Below are positions 20,001-28,227 of a DNA stretch of 64,000 nucleotides, piece by piece. The notes beneath the pieces are model-generated. The model was not told the DNA's origin. It worked only from the letters and a program-made list of their open reading frames with translations, and ran no database searches. Origin of the DNA: Alloboseaceae bacterium BT-24-1. GTDB taxonomy: Bacteria; Pseudomonadota; Alphaproteobacteria; Rhizobiales; Beijerinckiaceae. Both the position numbers and the translations under genes were made by a program. The stretch is taken from the NCBI GenBank assembly GCA_025846845.1, contig JAOYTL010000013.1, positions 1 through 64,000 of the forward strand, written 5' to 3'. The stretch's first letter is position 1; every line of letters starts with the position of its first letter.

Positions 20001-20501
20001 TCAGACGCCGCCGCCGGCGTCGAGCACCGTCACGGCGCGGCGGTTCTGCGACCAGCAGGAGATGTCGTTGCAGACCGCGACCGGCCGCTCCTTGCCATAG
20101 GAGATCGTGCGGATGCGATTTCCCGGAATGCCGCGCGAGGCGAGATAGTCGCGCACGGTCTGGGCGCGGCGGGCGCCGAGCGAATAGTTGTATTCGCGCG
20201 TGCCGCGCTCGTCGGCATGGCCTTCGATCGTGAAGGTGTAGCGCGGGTAGCGCTGCAGCCAGGCCGACTGCTTGTCGAGGGTCGCGACCGCGGTCGTGGT
20301 CAGATCGGTCGAGTCGGTCTCGAAGAAGACGCGGTCGCCGACATTGACGACGAAGTCCTGCGCGCTGCCGGGAGTGGCAGCGCCGCCGGCGCCGAAACCG
20401 TCGGCGTTCTGATCCTTGGCGCAGGCACCGAGGGCAAGCGCCCCCATCAGGGCAGCAGCGAGGCGCACGGTACGGGCGCTGGCGGCGAAGGAGGCGAGCA
20501 T
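20001..20501 (-). CDS. pal: Peptidoglycan-associated lipoprotein Pal
   Basis: Outer-membrane lipoprotein that anchors the envelope to peptidoglycan and is moved by TolB. 166 residues with a lipobox ALGAC (lipid Cys at 27). The OmpA-like domain has VFFETDSTDLT, FTIEGHADERGTREYN and SLGARRAQTVRDYL. The C-terminus has an extra Cys pair (AVCNDISCWSQNRR). The ATG at 20501 was chosen because the signal peptide starts there. It is part of the tolQRAB-pal-cpoB cluster. Confidence 0.96.
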   Translation of the reverse strand: MLASFAASARTVRLAAALMGALALGACAKDQNADGFGAGGAATPGSAQDFVVNVGDRVFFETDSTDLTTTAVATLDKQSAWLQRYPRYTFTIEGHADERGTREYNYSLGARRAQTVRDYLASRGIPGNRIRTISYGKERPVAVCNDISCWSQNRRAVTVLDAGGGV

Positions 20502-20678
20502 GTCAATTCTCTCCGAATGTCGGACGCGGAGCGCGCCGGGCGGCGTCACGCGTTCCCCATCAATGATGTGTCAACCTAAACGAGACCTTGCCAGAACAAG
20601 GCGAAGTGGCGGCATTGCGGCGTATGGTTAACCAAATGTGGCGGCGGGCGGCATTTCCTCCGCTGTGGCGCAAATGCC

Positions 20679-21338
20679 TCACGAGCCGCGGTCCGTCCTG
20701 GCTTTCAGCTCGTCGGCGAGCCGGTCGAGCGCGGCCTGCGGCAGCTCGACCGCCCGCAGACGCCAGCGCAACCCCGAGAGGCCGAAGCGGAGACGATAGC
20801 GATCCTCACTCGCCGCGTCGCTGGCGGGCAACGCGACCGCAAAGCTGGCCAGCCCATCAAAACCAGAGTTCGAGAACAGGTCCCATGCACCTTGGAGATC
20901 CGGGCTCGGCAAAGCCATACCCTGACCGAGGAATCCACCGGGCTGCGGACCTCGGCCACGTGCGCTGAGCAATCCAGCGATCGCTTGTGGCGTCAGGTGT
21001 TCGGCAATGATGGCGTCGACATAGCCGGTCGCAACGCTTGCCACGACCTGGCGTGCCAGCGGATCGAGCGAGCGGGTCTGTGGCTGGCGGGCGATGTAAG
21101 CCCTGACGATCTGCCGCGCGAAGGAAGCGCGCAGCGCGGGAAGATCGGTGCGGGCAAGAACCTCCTCCGTCGCACCGGCATTGGCCGCAAACGCAAAACG
21201 CGTCACGCTCAGATAGGGCGACAGCCAGTAGCCGGCCAGCGCTGCTGCGACGATGCCGAGCGCAACCCGCAGTCGCCAGCGCGGGCGGCGGGTCTCGCCC
21301 TCGTCGCCGTCCTCGTCATCGATAGCAAACTGCGCCAC
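20679..21338 (-). CDS. DUF2939 membrane-anchored protein
   Basis: 219 residues from the GTG at 21338, which has AGGAG 8 bases upstream; an ATG at 21371 gives 230 residues and cannot be excluded. After a short acidic N-terminus there is one membrane helix (VALGIVAAALAGYWLSPY). The DUF2939 signature follows (YLSVTRFAFAANAGATEEVL, TDLPALRASFARQIV). The body is presumably periplasmic. It lies between tolB and pal on the same strand, a place where the Tol cluster usually has no gene. Function unknown; an envelope role is only suggested by position. Confidence 0.85.
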   Translation of the reverse strand: MAQFAIDDEDGDEGETRRPRWRLRVALGIVAAALAGYWLSPYLSVTRFAFAANAGATEEVLARTDLPALRASFARQIVRAYIARQPQTRSLDPLARQVVASVATGYVDAIIAEHLTPQAIAGLLSARGRGPQPGGFLGQGMALPSPDLQGAWDLFSNSGFDGLASFAVALPASDAASEDRYRLRFGLSGLRWRLRAVELPQAALDRLADELKARTDRGS

Positions 21339-21462
21339 ACATAAGGCTCCTGCGAGCCAGAACGGGCCCATCGCGGTCAGACCTAGGCGCGCAACATGTC
21401 CAAGGCGTGGACCCGTTCGGACCCTCGCGAAGTCGTGAGAATGCTCTGGTGGCGGCTGGCCT

Positions 21463-22821
21463 TCAGCGCGCAGCCGTCAGCAGCGGCGACCAGGTCGGGT
21501 CCGAGGCGAAGGCCGGCGTCGGCACCGGCACCTCGACACGGCCGGTGATGTCGACCATGTAGAGCTTGCCGCCGGACTGCCCGCCGGGATCCCGGAAGAA
21601 CATGATGTACTGGCCGTTCGGAGCCCAGTTCGGCGCTTCGTTGTGGAAGCCCTCGGTCAGGATGCGCTCGCCCGAACCGTCCGGCTTCATCACGCCGATC
21701 GAGAAGGCGCCGCCGCCCTGGCGGGTGAAGGCGATGAGGTCGCCGCGCGGCGACCAGGACGGCTGCGAATAGGAGCCCTGGCCGAAGGAGATGCGCTTGC
21801 CCTCCCCGCCCCCGGCGCCCATGAGGTAGAGTTGCTGCGAACCGCCGCGGTCGCTCTCAAAGACGATCTGCGATCCATCAGGCGCGAAGGAGGGCGAGGT
21901 GTCGATCGCCGCGGTCGAGGTCAGCCGCTGCGTAGTGCGCGAGCCGATGTCGATCGCATAGAGATTGGCGTTGCCGCCCTGCTGCAGGCTGAGCGCGATG
22001 CGTGCGCCATTGGGCGAGAAGCGCGGGCTCGTCGTCATGTCGGGGAAGTTGCCGACGACCTGGCGCTGGCCGGTCTCGATGTTGAGCACATGCACGCGCG
22101 GCTGCTCGCCGGTGCGTTGCGCCATATAGGTGACCTCCTGGGCCACCGGCGAATAGCGCGGCGTCACCACCGAGGTCGCGCCATCGGTCAGGTAGCGCAC
22201 ATTGGCGCCGTCCTGGTCCATGATGGCGAGCCGCTTGCGCCTTGCCTCCTTCGATCCGGACTCGTCGACGAAGACGACGCGGGTGTCGAAGAAGCCGCCG
22301 ACGCCGGTGATCTTGGTGAAGACCGCATCCGAGATGATGTGGCCGACCCGGCGGGAGTTGTTCGGGTCGGTGAAGTATTGCTGGCCGTCGATCTGCTGGC
22401 CGGCGACCACGTCCCACAGTCGGAACTCGGCCTTGAGCCGGCCGCCATCGCGCGAGACCCGGCCGATCACCAGCGCCTGCACGCCGGCCGCCTTCCAGGC
22501 TTCGAACTGGGGTGCCGCGTCGAAGGGCGGGTTCTTCTCGGGATGACGCGCCTTCTCGATCGGCAGGAAGTAACCGCAGCGCTTCAGGTTGTTGGCGATG
22601 ATGCCGGAAACCAGCGCACCACCCTCGCCGGCGAAATCGGCGACCGCGATCGGCATCGGCTGGAAGGTGCCCTTGCGCAGGTCGATGACCAGTTCGGCCC
22701 GCGCAGGCGTAATCAGCGTCGGCATGACCAGCGCCGAGGCGGTCAGCGCGAGCGCGTGCCGGCGGGTCGGCCCGGTGGCCCCGCCAGCCGGAGGAAGGGC
22801 AGGATGATGGATGCGGTCCAT
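21463..22821 (-). CDS. tolB: Tol-Pal system beta-propeller protein TolB
   Basis: Periplasmic protein joining Pal to the inner-membrane TolQRA complex. 452 residues. The N-terminal domain opens with LVIDLRKGTFQPMPIAVADF, and WD40-like PD40 repeats follow (SPRFSPNGARIALSL, SPSFAPDGSQIVFESDRGG, APNWAPNGQYIMFFRDPGG). The signal region TRRHALALTASALVMPTL contains a twin-arginine-like pair. The ATG at 22821 is used; a GTG at 22830 would overlap the tolA stop by 4 bp and is equally plausible. The gap to tolA is 5 bp. Confidence 0.96.
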   Translation of the reverse strand: MDRIHHPALPPAGGATGPTRRHALALTASALVMPTLITPARAELVIDLRKGTFQPMPIAVADFAGEGGALVSGIIANNLKRCGYFLPIEKARHPEKNPPFDAAPQFEAWKAAGVQALVIGRVSRDGGRLKAEFRLWDVVAGQQIDGQQYFTDPNNSRRVGHIISDAVFTKITGVGGFFDTRVVFVDESGSKEARRKRLAIMDQDGANVRYLTDGATSVVTPRYSPVAQEVTYMAQRTGEQPRVHVLNIETGQRQVVGNFPDMTTSPRFSPNGARIALSLQQGGNANLYAIDIGSRTTQRLTSTAAIDTSPSFAPDGSQIVFESDRGGSQQLYLMGAGGGEGKRISFGQGSYSQPSWSPRGDLIAFTRQGGGAFSIGVMKPDGSGERILTEGFHNEAPNWAPNGQYIMFFRDPGGQSGGKLYMVDITGRVEVPVPTPAFASDPTWSPLLTAAR

Positions 22822-22826
22822 GGCGG

Positions 22827-23972
22827 TCACAGCACGTCCCTGGCGTCGAAGTTGACGATGACGTCGCGCCAATCGTCATAATAGGAAGCAAATTGCGCGG
22901 GAATGCGCAGCGGCGAGCAGCGACGCGTCGCCGTCAGCGCCGAATCCGCCGCGACCCGGAAGAGCGGGTCGGGCGAGGAATTGGTCACGCTCGCCTGGCC
23001 CATCAGCGAGCCGTCGGTGTTGAGCTTCATGCGCACCTGCGGCACCACCGGCTTTTGCGCGCTTTGCAGCGCGATCGGCACGTTCCAGCACTTCTGCAGC
23101 TGGTCCTGGATGATGCCCATCAATTGCGCCCTGAGCGAGGGCGAGAGCTTCTGCGAGGAGCCGGTCTGGGTGCCGAGCGAGGCGGTGCGGTTGATCTGCG
23201 GCGCACTCGATCCCGAGGACTGCGCCTGCTCCTTCGACTGCAGCAGCTTGGCGATGTCGTTGGGGTTGAAGTTCTTGGCGATCTCGGCCTCGCGCTTGGC
23301 CTTGGCTTCCGCTTCGCGCTTCGCCTTGGCCTCGGCGGCGATCTTGGCCTTCTGCTCGGCTTCCGCCTTCGCCTTGGCTTCCGCTTCGGCCTTCTGCTTG
23401 GCGGCCTTGGCCGCTTCGACACGCGCCTGCGCATCGGCCTCCGCTTTCGCCTTGGCGGCTGCCTTGGCCTCCTGCTCAGCTTGCTTGGCCTTGCTCTCGC
23501 GATCGGCCTCCTCGGCGAGTTTGGCCAGCTCTTCGCGACGCAGCTCGTCCTCGCGGGCTGCGGCCTGCTCGGATTTCTGCGGCGGCTGCTTGACCGGCTC
23601 GGCCGGCGGCGTCGGCTTCGGGGTCGGGCGCGCGGGCGGCAGCGGCGCCGCGGCATTGTCGTCGGCGACTTTGAGCTCCGGCGGGCGCGACGGCGGCGCG
23701 GGCGTATCCTGCTTGGCCTCTCCCGCCTCCTTGCGCTCGACGGTCTCGGACTGACGCTCGGCCCGCTGCTGCGGCTGCTCCTGGACCTTTTCGGCCTGGC
23801 GCTCGCCGCGGGTGACCTGGTTCAGCGCCGAAGGGTCGACCACCTCGACCGCAATAGCCTCCTGGTGCTCCGGCAACGGCGCAACGCCAGAAAACGCCAG
23901 CAACCCCGCGACCAGAACGGTCGCGTGGGCAAGAGCGGAAACCGCCAAGCCGGGTTCGGAGCGCGAAACCAT
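22827..23972 (-). CDS. tolA: Cell envelope protein TolA
   Basis: Inner-membrane-anchored energy-transducing arm of the Tol system. 381 residues: one N-terminal helix (GLAVSALAHATVLVAGLLAF), a Pro/Gln/Glu-rich segment, a long Ala/Lys/Glu helix (AEAKAKAEAEQKAKIAAEAK), then a C-terminal TonB/TolA domain (LMGIIQDQLQKCWNVP, VRMKLNTDGSLMGQASV). The compositional bias explains the long antisense open frames here. The ATG at 23972 was chosen over a TTG three bases upstream. Confidence 0.95.
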   Translation of the reverse strand: MVSRSEPGLAVSALAHATVLVAGLLAFSGVAPLPEHQEAIAVEVVDPSALNQVTRGERQAEKVQEQPQQRAERQSETVERKEAGEAKQDTPAPPSRPPELKVADDNAAAPLPPARPTPKPTPPAEPVKQPPQKSEQAAAREDELRREELAKLAEEADRESKAKQAEQEAKAAAKAKAEADAQARVEAAKAAKQKAEAEAKAKAEAEQKAKIAAEAKAKREAEAKAKREAEIAKNFNPNDIAKLLQSKEQAQSSGSSAPQINRTASLGTQTGSSQKLSPSLRAQLMGIIQDQLQKCWNVPIALQSAQKPVVPQVRMKLNTDGSLMGQASVTNSSPDPLFRVAADSALTATRRCSPLRIPAQFASYYDDWRDVIVNFDARDVL

Positions 23973-23994
23973 CAACGCGACGGCACCTTCTCGT

Positions 23995-24444
23995 TCAACG
24001 CGAATTCGGCTCGGTGACCAGCGCCACGCGCTTGAAGCCGGCGCTGGTGATCGTCGCCATCACCGAAGCGACGCGGCCATAGTCCACCTGCTTGTGGCCG
24101 CGCACATAGATCCGGTCCTCGAAGCCCTGCTTGGCGATGCTCTGCAGCTTCTGCACCAGATCGGGCTCGAGCGTCGGCTGGTCCTGCAGGAAGATCTGGC
24201 CCTTGTCGTCGATCGCGATCGTGATCGGTTTCTGATCGACATTGATCGGCTTGGCGCCGGTCTGCGGCAGGTCGATTGGTACACCCGTCGCGATCAGCGG
24301 CGCGGCGACCATGAAGATGATCAGCAACACCAGCATGACGTCGATGAACGGCGTCATGTTGATCTCGGCGATGGCGCCATGGCGGCGCGGACGACGCCCA
24401 CGGCGTCCCCCGGCCTTGCCTCCGGCTGCGGCTGACATGCCCAT
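23995..24444 (-). CDS. tolR: Tol-Pal system protein TolR (ExbD family)
   Basis: Proton-channel subunit working with TolQ. 149 residues: a short, very basic cytoplasmic start (GGRRGRRPRRHG), the conserved EINMTPFIDVMLVLLIIFM helix with the proton-carrying Asp at 35, and a small periplasmic ExbD domain (VDYGRVASVMATITSAGFKR). It sits 11 bp after tolQ and 22 bp before tolA. Confidence 0.96.
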   Translation of the reverse strand: MGMSAAAGGKAGGRRGRRPRRHGAIAEINMTPFIDVMLVLLIIFMVAAPLIATGVPIDLPQTGAKPINVDQKPITIAIDDKGQIFLQDQPTLEPDLVQKLQSIAKQGFEDRIYVRGHKQVDYGRVASVMATITSAGFKRVALVTEPNSR

Positions 24445-24455
24445 GATTCAGCCCC

Positions 24456-25169
24456 TCACGCCGCCAGACGTTCGTCGATCTGCCGCGACAGGATCGCGGA
24501 GAACTCATCGGCAAACGCTTCGAGCCGGTTCTGCGCCTTGGCGACCTCGGCCTGCAGCTTGTTGTAGGCCATCAGCGCCGGAATCGCGGCGAACAGGCCG
24601 ATCGCGGTGGCGAACAGCGCTTCGGCGATGCCGGGCGCGACGACGGCGAGCGAGGAGTTCTTCGAGACCGCGATCGCGGTGAAGGAATTCATGATGCCCC
24701 AGACTGTGCCGAACAGGCCGATGAACGGGGCTGCCGAGGCGATGGTCGAGAGTACGAGCAGCTTCGATTCGAGACGCTCGGCCTCGCGCTGGATGGTGAC
24801 GTCGAGCACCTTGTCGATGCGGGCCGACAGGCTCGCGACCGAGCGCCCGCCATTCTCGAAGGAGCGCTTCCATTCGCGCATCGCCGCGACGAAGACGGCG
24901 GCCATGTCGTTGACCGGCCGGTTGGCGAGGTCGCGATAGAGCTCCTCTAGCGAACGGCCGGACCAGAACACCTCCTCAAAGGCATCCATGTCGCGGCGGG
25001 TACGGCGATAGAGCAGGGTCTTGTCGACGATGATCGACCAGCACCACACCGAAGCGCCGAGCAAGCCCATCATCACGAGCTTGACGACGATATGGGCATG
25101 CCAGAACAGCGACCAGAAAGACATGTCGATCTGCGGCGCGGCCTGCGCGATCTCCACGGCGGGGTTCAT
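24456..25169 (-). CDS. tolQ: Tol-Pal system protein TolQ
   Basis: MotA/TolQ/ExbB-type proton channel subunit powering TolA. 237 residues with three membrane helices: VVKLVMMGLLGASVWCWSII near 29-48, IASAAPFIGLFGTVWGIMNS, and ALFATAIGLFAAIPALMAYN. This is the usual size and layout. It is the first gene of the tolQRAB run; the promoter should lie in the 390 bp upstream. Confidence 0.97.
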   Translation of the reverse strand: MNPAVEIAQAAPQIDMSFWSLFWHAHIVVKLVMMGLLGASVWCWSIIVDKTLLYRRTRRDMDAFEEVFWSGRSLEELYRDLANRPVNDMAAVFVAAMREWKRSFENGGRSVASLSARIDKVLDVTIQREAERLESKLLVLSTIASAAPFIGLFGTVWGIMNSFTAIAVSKNSSLAVVAPGIAEALFATAIGLFAAIPALMAYNKLQAEVAKAQNRLEAFADEFSAILSRQIDERLAA

Positions 25170-25561
25170 CCTGTCATCCTTCTGCCTGGCGGGCGCGAAA
25201 CCAAGTTCAGTCCCGCACAGCCTGTAGCTTGCGCCGCGAAGGTCGCGCCGCCGCCCGATCTGCGCTCCGGGGATATGCCATCGACACCAATTGCCGCTGA
25301 ATTCGGCGAAAGATGGGCCAAACGGCGGTGCTCGCGTGCGCCAGAGGCCTTGTGTCCCGTTAAATCCCCGTCGAGGTTAAGGGCCGGTATGGTTAATATC
25401 GCGTTATGACCGGCGTGCGGCAGTCGCACAGCGGACGGCCTGCGACTGCGGTGGTCGGACGCAAGGTCAGCGCAGAAACATCGCGAGCAACTGAAAACGC
25501 CAACGGCCCGCTTCCGTGAGGAAGCGGGCCGCCGACGGTCGTCAGCTCTGAAAAGGGGCGA
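25170..25561. other. Intergenic region upstream of tolQ
   Basis: 392 bp without a convincing gene. It holds the terminator at 25505-25530 and, at about 25370-25405, an AT-richer stretch with two GGTTAA units (GAGGTTAAGG, TGGTTAATATCGCG) that may belong to the tolQ promoter. Nothing else recognised. Confidence 0.5.
25505..25530 (-). terminator. Terminator after the DUF2852 gene
   Basis: GGCCCGCTTCC and GGAAGCGGGCC form a perfect 11 bp stem with loop GTGA. On the minus strand it is followed by GTTGGCGTTTTC. It starts 31 bp past the DUF2852 stop and insulates tolQ from upstream genes. Confidence 0.75.
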
Positions 25562-26011
25562 TCAGGCGCTTTCGACAGTATCCGTGCCGGTGCTGGGACG
25601 GCGCGTGTTCATGAACTGATCGAACTCCGCCTTGTCCTTGGCCATGCGCAGCCGGCCGAGGAAATCGTGGAACTCGCGCTGCTCGTCCTCGAGACGGCGC
25701 AGCGTCTCGTCGCGATACTCGTCGAAGGCGCGGTTGCCGCTCGACGCACCGCGGCCCCAGCCGCCGCCGAAACCGCCACGGCCGAAGGGCTGAGCCCCGC
25801 CCATGCGCTCGCGCAGGCGCTCCATCTTGTCTTGCAGGCGATTCATCCGGTGCTCGTAACGTGCCGGTCCACAACCATGTCCCATGCGTCCACTCCAGAA
25901 CAGAAAGACCAGGGTCGCCAGACCCAGCGGCCAGAAAATGATGAAGCCGAGCACCGCAAAGGCGATCCAGGCCCCTTTTCCATATTCATCAAGCTTTGCG
26001 ACGATCGGCAT
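25562..26011 (-). CDS. DUF2852 membrane protein
   Basis: 149 residues. One or two N-terminal membrane spans (WIAFAVLGFIIFWPLGLATLVFLFW, about 15-39) are followed by a Cys-containing turn (GHGCGPARYEHRMNRLQ), a Gly/Phe/Arg-rich linker and a charged helix (FDEYRDETLRRLEDEQREFH). This is the DUF2852 family, common in Hyphomicrobiales and of unknown function. The ATG at 26011 has AGAGGA just upstream; a longer open frame to 26137 lacks family similarity. Confidence 0.85.
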   Translation of the reverse strand: MPIVAKLDEYGKGAWIAFAVLGFIIFWPLGLATLVFLFWSGRMGHGCGPARYEHRMNRLQDKMERLRERMGGAQPFGRGGFGGGWGRGASSGNRAFDEYRDETLRRLEDEQREFHDFLGRLRMAKDKAEFDQFMNTRRPSTGTDTVESA

Positions 26012-26167
26012 CGATTCCTCTCGAACCTGAATGGCAGCGGCGGGTGCCGCTGCCGGCCAACCTCCCGATCGGCGCTCGCCGACCGTGTGAATGTAAATCA
26101 CATTCACATATCTGGACGCACCTGCCAAGGCTTTCAAGACAACCGGATCAAAATTTTCCGCGGAATG

Positions 26168-26815
26168 TCAGACGGCTTGATCGGGGGGCAGGCCCAGGCC
26201 TTTGAGATAGACCAGCATTCCAGCCTCGAGCAGGTCGGCGGCCGACATCGGCAGCGGTCGCCGGCCGGCATCGGCGCGGCCGAACAGCGCCGCGACGCCA
26301 TGCGACATCGCCCAGATATGCAGCGCCATCATCAGTGCCGGTGGCCGCTTTCCTTGCGGTAGTACCGCGATCAGTGTCTCCGCGGCCTGGCGCAATTGCT
26401 GGAAGGCGCGATCGGCGGCAGCGCGTAGCTCCGGGCTCGCGTCGAGCGGGACACCGGCTTCGAACATCGCCGAATAAAAGGCCGGCTCGTCATGAGCGAA
26501 AGCTAGATAGGCAGGACCGAGCCGGTGGAAGGCCGTCTCGGCATCCGGCTTGCCACCGTTCCAAGCCTTGGCCAGGGCTGCCTCGAAGGCGGTGAACCCC
26601 CGCACCGCGACATCAGCGAGCAGTTCGTCCCGATCGCGATAATGCCGGTAGGGCGCAGCCGGGCTGACGCCGGCCATGCGGGCGGCTTCGGCGAAGGTGA
26701 AGCCGTTCGGCCCCTTCTCGCCGATCAGCCCCAAAGCGGCGCGCACCAGCGCCTCCTTGAGGTTGCCATGGTGATAGCCACGCGGCTGCTCGGGCTCGTT
26801 ACGTTTCCAGCTCAT
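26168..26815 (-). CDS. TetR/AcrR-family transcriptional regulator
   Basis: 215 residues with an N-terminal TetR helix-turn-helix (ALGLIGEKGPNGFTFAEAAR, MAGVSPAAPYRHYRDRDELL) and a C-terminal ligand domain of the TetR_C_33/WHG type (AFAHDEPAFYSAMFEAGVPL). The ATG at 26815 lies inside a 21 bp near-perfect palindrome, pointing to autorepression. No divergently transcribed target is adjacent. The gene sits within the ybgC-tolQ interval and is probably an insertion into the conserved order. Ligand unknown. Confidence 0.88.
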   Translation of the reverse strand: MSWKRNEPEQPRGYHHGNLKEALVRAALGLIGEKGPNGFTFAEAARMAGVSPAAPYRHYRDRDELLADVAVRGFTAFEAALAKAWNGGKPDAETAFHRLGPAYLAFAHDEPAFYSAMFEAGVPLDASPELRAAADRAFQQLRQAAETLIAVLPQGKRPPALMMALHIWAMSHGVAALFGRADAGRRPLPMSAADLLEAGMLVYLKGLGLPPDQAV

Positions 26816-26833
26816 GTTACGGGCCCTAACATG
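26813..26833. promoter_or_regulatory. Palindromic operator over the tetR start
   Basis: The arms CATGTTA and TAACATG are exact inverted repeats around CGGGCCC. Nine of ten base pairs match around the centre at 26823. The site covers the start codon and the upstream bases of the TetR gene, so binding would block its expression. Confidence 0.65.
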
Positions 26834-26873
26834 GTGATCGGCCAGCGTCGATGCCAGCTGGCATCGGACGTGA

Positions 26874-27281
26874 TCAGACGATTTCCAGTCCGAGCCGATG
26901 CCGCAATACGTCGGGGATGCGCCGCGCCTTGCCGCCGCCAACGCAGGCGACCTTGACCTGCGCCGTCACCAGCACCTCTTCGCCGCGAAGGATGCGTTGG
27001 TCGAGTTCCATGGTGGCGCCGCGCGCCACCGTCGGCTTGGTCTCGACCGTGAGCAGATCGTCCATTACGGCAGGCCGCACGAAATCGATCAGCATGCGCC
27101 GGACTGCAAAGCCAAGCGCTGCATCGCCGTCGAAGAGCTCGCGCTGCTCGATGCCGAGCGCCCGGATCAACTCGGTGCGACCACGCTCCATGAAGCGCAG
27201 ATAGGAGGCGTGGTAGACGACGCCGGAGAAGTCGGTGTCCTCGTAATAGACGCGGACGGAGATGCTGTGGGCGCCGGCCAT
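26874..27281 (-). CDS. ybgC: Tol-Pal associated acyl-CoA thioesterase YbgC
   Basis: 135-residue hotdog-fold thioesterase. The signature VYYEDTDFSGVVYHASYLRF carries the active-site Asp (about 17); ELFDGDAALGFAVRRM and TMELDQRILRGEEVLVTAQV are also typical. It acts on acyl-CoA or acyl-ACP near the membrane. It is the usual first gene of the Tol cluster, here separated from tolQ by the TetR and DUF2852 genes. The ATG at 27281 was chosen (MAGAHSISVRVYYED). Confidence 0.94.
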   Translation of the reverse strand: MAGAHSISVRVYYEDTDFSGVVYHASYLRFMERGRTELIRALGIEQRELFDGDAALGFAVRRMLIDFVRPAVMDDLLTVETKPTVARGATMELDQRILRGEEVLVTAQVKVACVGGGKARRIPDVLRHRLGLEIV

Positions 27282-27408
27282 GACAGTCCTTCTGCAGAGT
27301 GGCGCGCGATCCTTAGACCGGCCTGCCCCACAGGAACAACCGCGACGCGCCCGCCGGAACCGTATGCGGCTCCCCTCGTTCCAGCTTGAGAGCGAGACGG
27401 AGACCGCG

Positions 27409-27606
27409 ATGCGCAAGCTGAAGCAGGCCACCCAGCGGCAGAAGGCGCGCCGGGAACTGAGGGAAAAGCAAAAGGAGGCGGACGCGATACACGACGACCA
27501 GCCTGCGTCGAAGCCTATGAAAGCTAGCCTACGGAACGGCTACTCACGGCCAAGACAAGCAACCGGTCAGGCCAGCCCTCGGAGTGAAAAGGCTACGCTC
27601 CACTAA
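27409..27606 (+). CDS. Possible small basic protein
   Basis: 65 codons (starts MRKLKQATQRQKARRELREK), very rich in Lys, Arg, Gln and Glu at the N-terminus. GGAG lies 8 bases before the ATG. It fills an otherwise empty 330 bp between ybgC and the next gene and is on the opposite strand to both. No family recognised; it could be a chance frame. Confidence 0.3.
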   Translation: MRKLKQATQRQKARRELREKQKEADAIHDDQPASKPMKASLRNGYSRPRQATGQASPRSEKATLH

Positions 27607-27613
27607 GCACTTG

Positions 27614-28132
27614 TCAGCGACTGCAGGGCTTGCCCATGAACGAGCCGCAATCATAGGGCTGCGACAGCGCGGCGCGGATCGAATAGGCCTTCCCGTCCAT
27701 GCGATTGACGATGTCGTCGATGCGCCAGCCGCCGCCTTCTTCGACCATCAGGAACCGGACAGCCATCTTCTGCCCGAAGCTGCGGAAGGAAGCGACGACT
27801 CGGGCCCGTCCGCGCGAGGGCTTGCCGGCGAGGCCGACCTGCAGATCCTTGAGTTCGCCATCCTGGCCGTTGATGAACGGATCGGCCCCGACATGGCCGA
27901 TATCACCGCTTTCATCCTGGAAGAGATCATCGCGGGCGAACAGCGCCGCCAGGCTCCTGCTCATCAACGCATCGCGATGCGGCTGGCGCCAGGGCGGCTC
28001 ACCACCACCGCCATCCAAGGTCTTTTGCGTGACCTCGTAGGCCTTACGCACCGTCGCGTCGGGGGTGGGCTCAGCGGCATGGCCGAGCGCGGATGCCAGC
28101 ATCAGGCCGGAAGCGGCAAGCACAGATCGCAT
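27614..28132 (-). CDS. Secreted hypothetical protein, DUF3828-like
   Basis: 172 residues with a signal peptide (VLAASGLMLASALGHAAEP). The domain resembles DUF3828: TVRKAYEVTQKTL early on, a central DPFINGQDGELKDLQV, then RVVASFRSFGQKMAVRFLMV and WRIDDIVNRMDG. Two Cys near the C-terminus (YDCGSFMGKPCSR) could form a disulfide. Probably periplasmic. It lies between ruvB and ybgC on the same strand. Function unknown. Confidence 0.8.
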   Translation of the reverse strand: MRSVLAASGLMLASALGHAAEPTPDATVRKAYEVTQKTLDGGGGEPPWRQPHRDALMSRSLAALFARDDLFQDESGDIGHVGADPFINGQDGELKDLQVGLAGKPSRGRARVVASFRSFGQKMAVRFLMVEEGGGWRIDDIVNRMDGKAYSIRAALSQPYDCGSFMGKPCSR

Positions 28133-28227
28133 ATCGCTTCTCCCCTGATCGCCTGATCCGGCCCGATGACATCATGCCGGCGGTCGCAACGCATCATCCA
28201 AATGCGTGAGCGCTCAATGGGAGGCGC

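Noticed and set aside
22893..24017. Very long plus-strand open frames opposite tolA
   Set aside because: They are antisense shadows of the Ala/Lys/Glu-rich tolA helix; the translation is low-complexity Leu/Gly/Arg with no domain.
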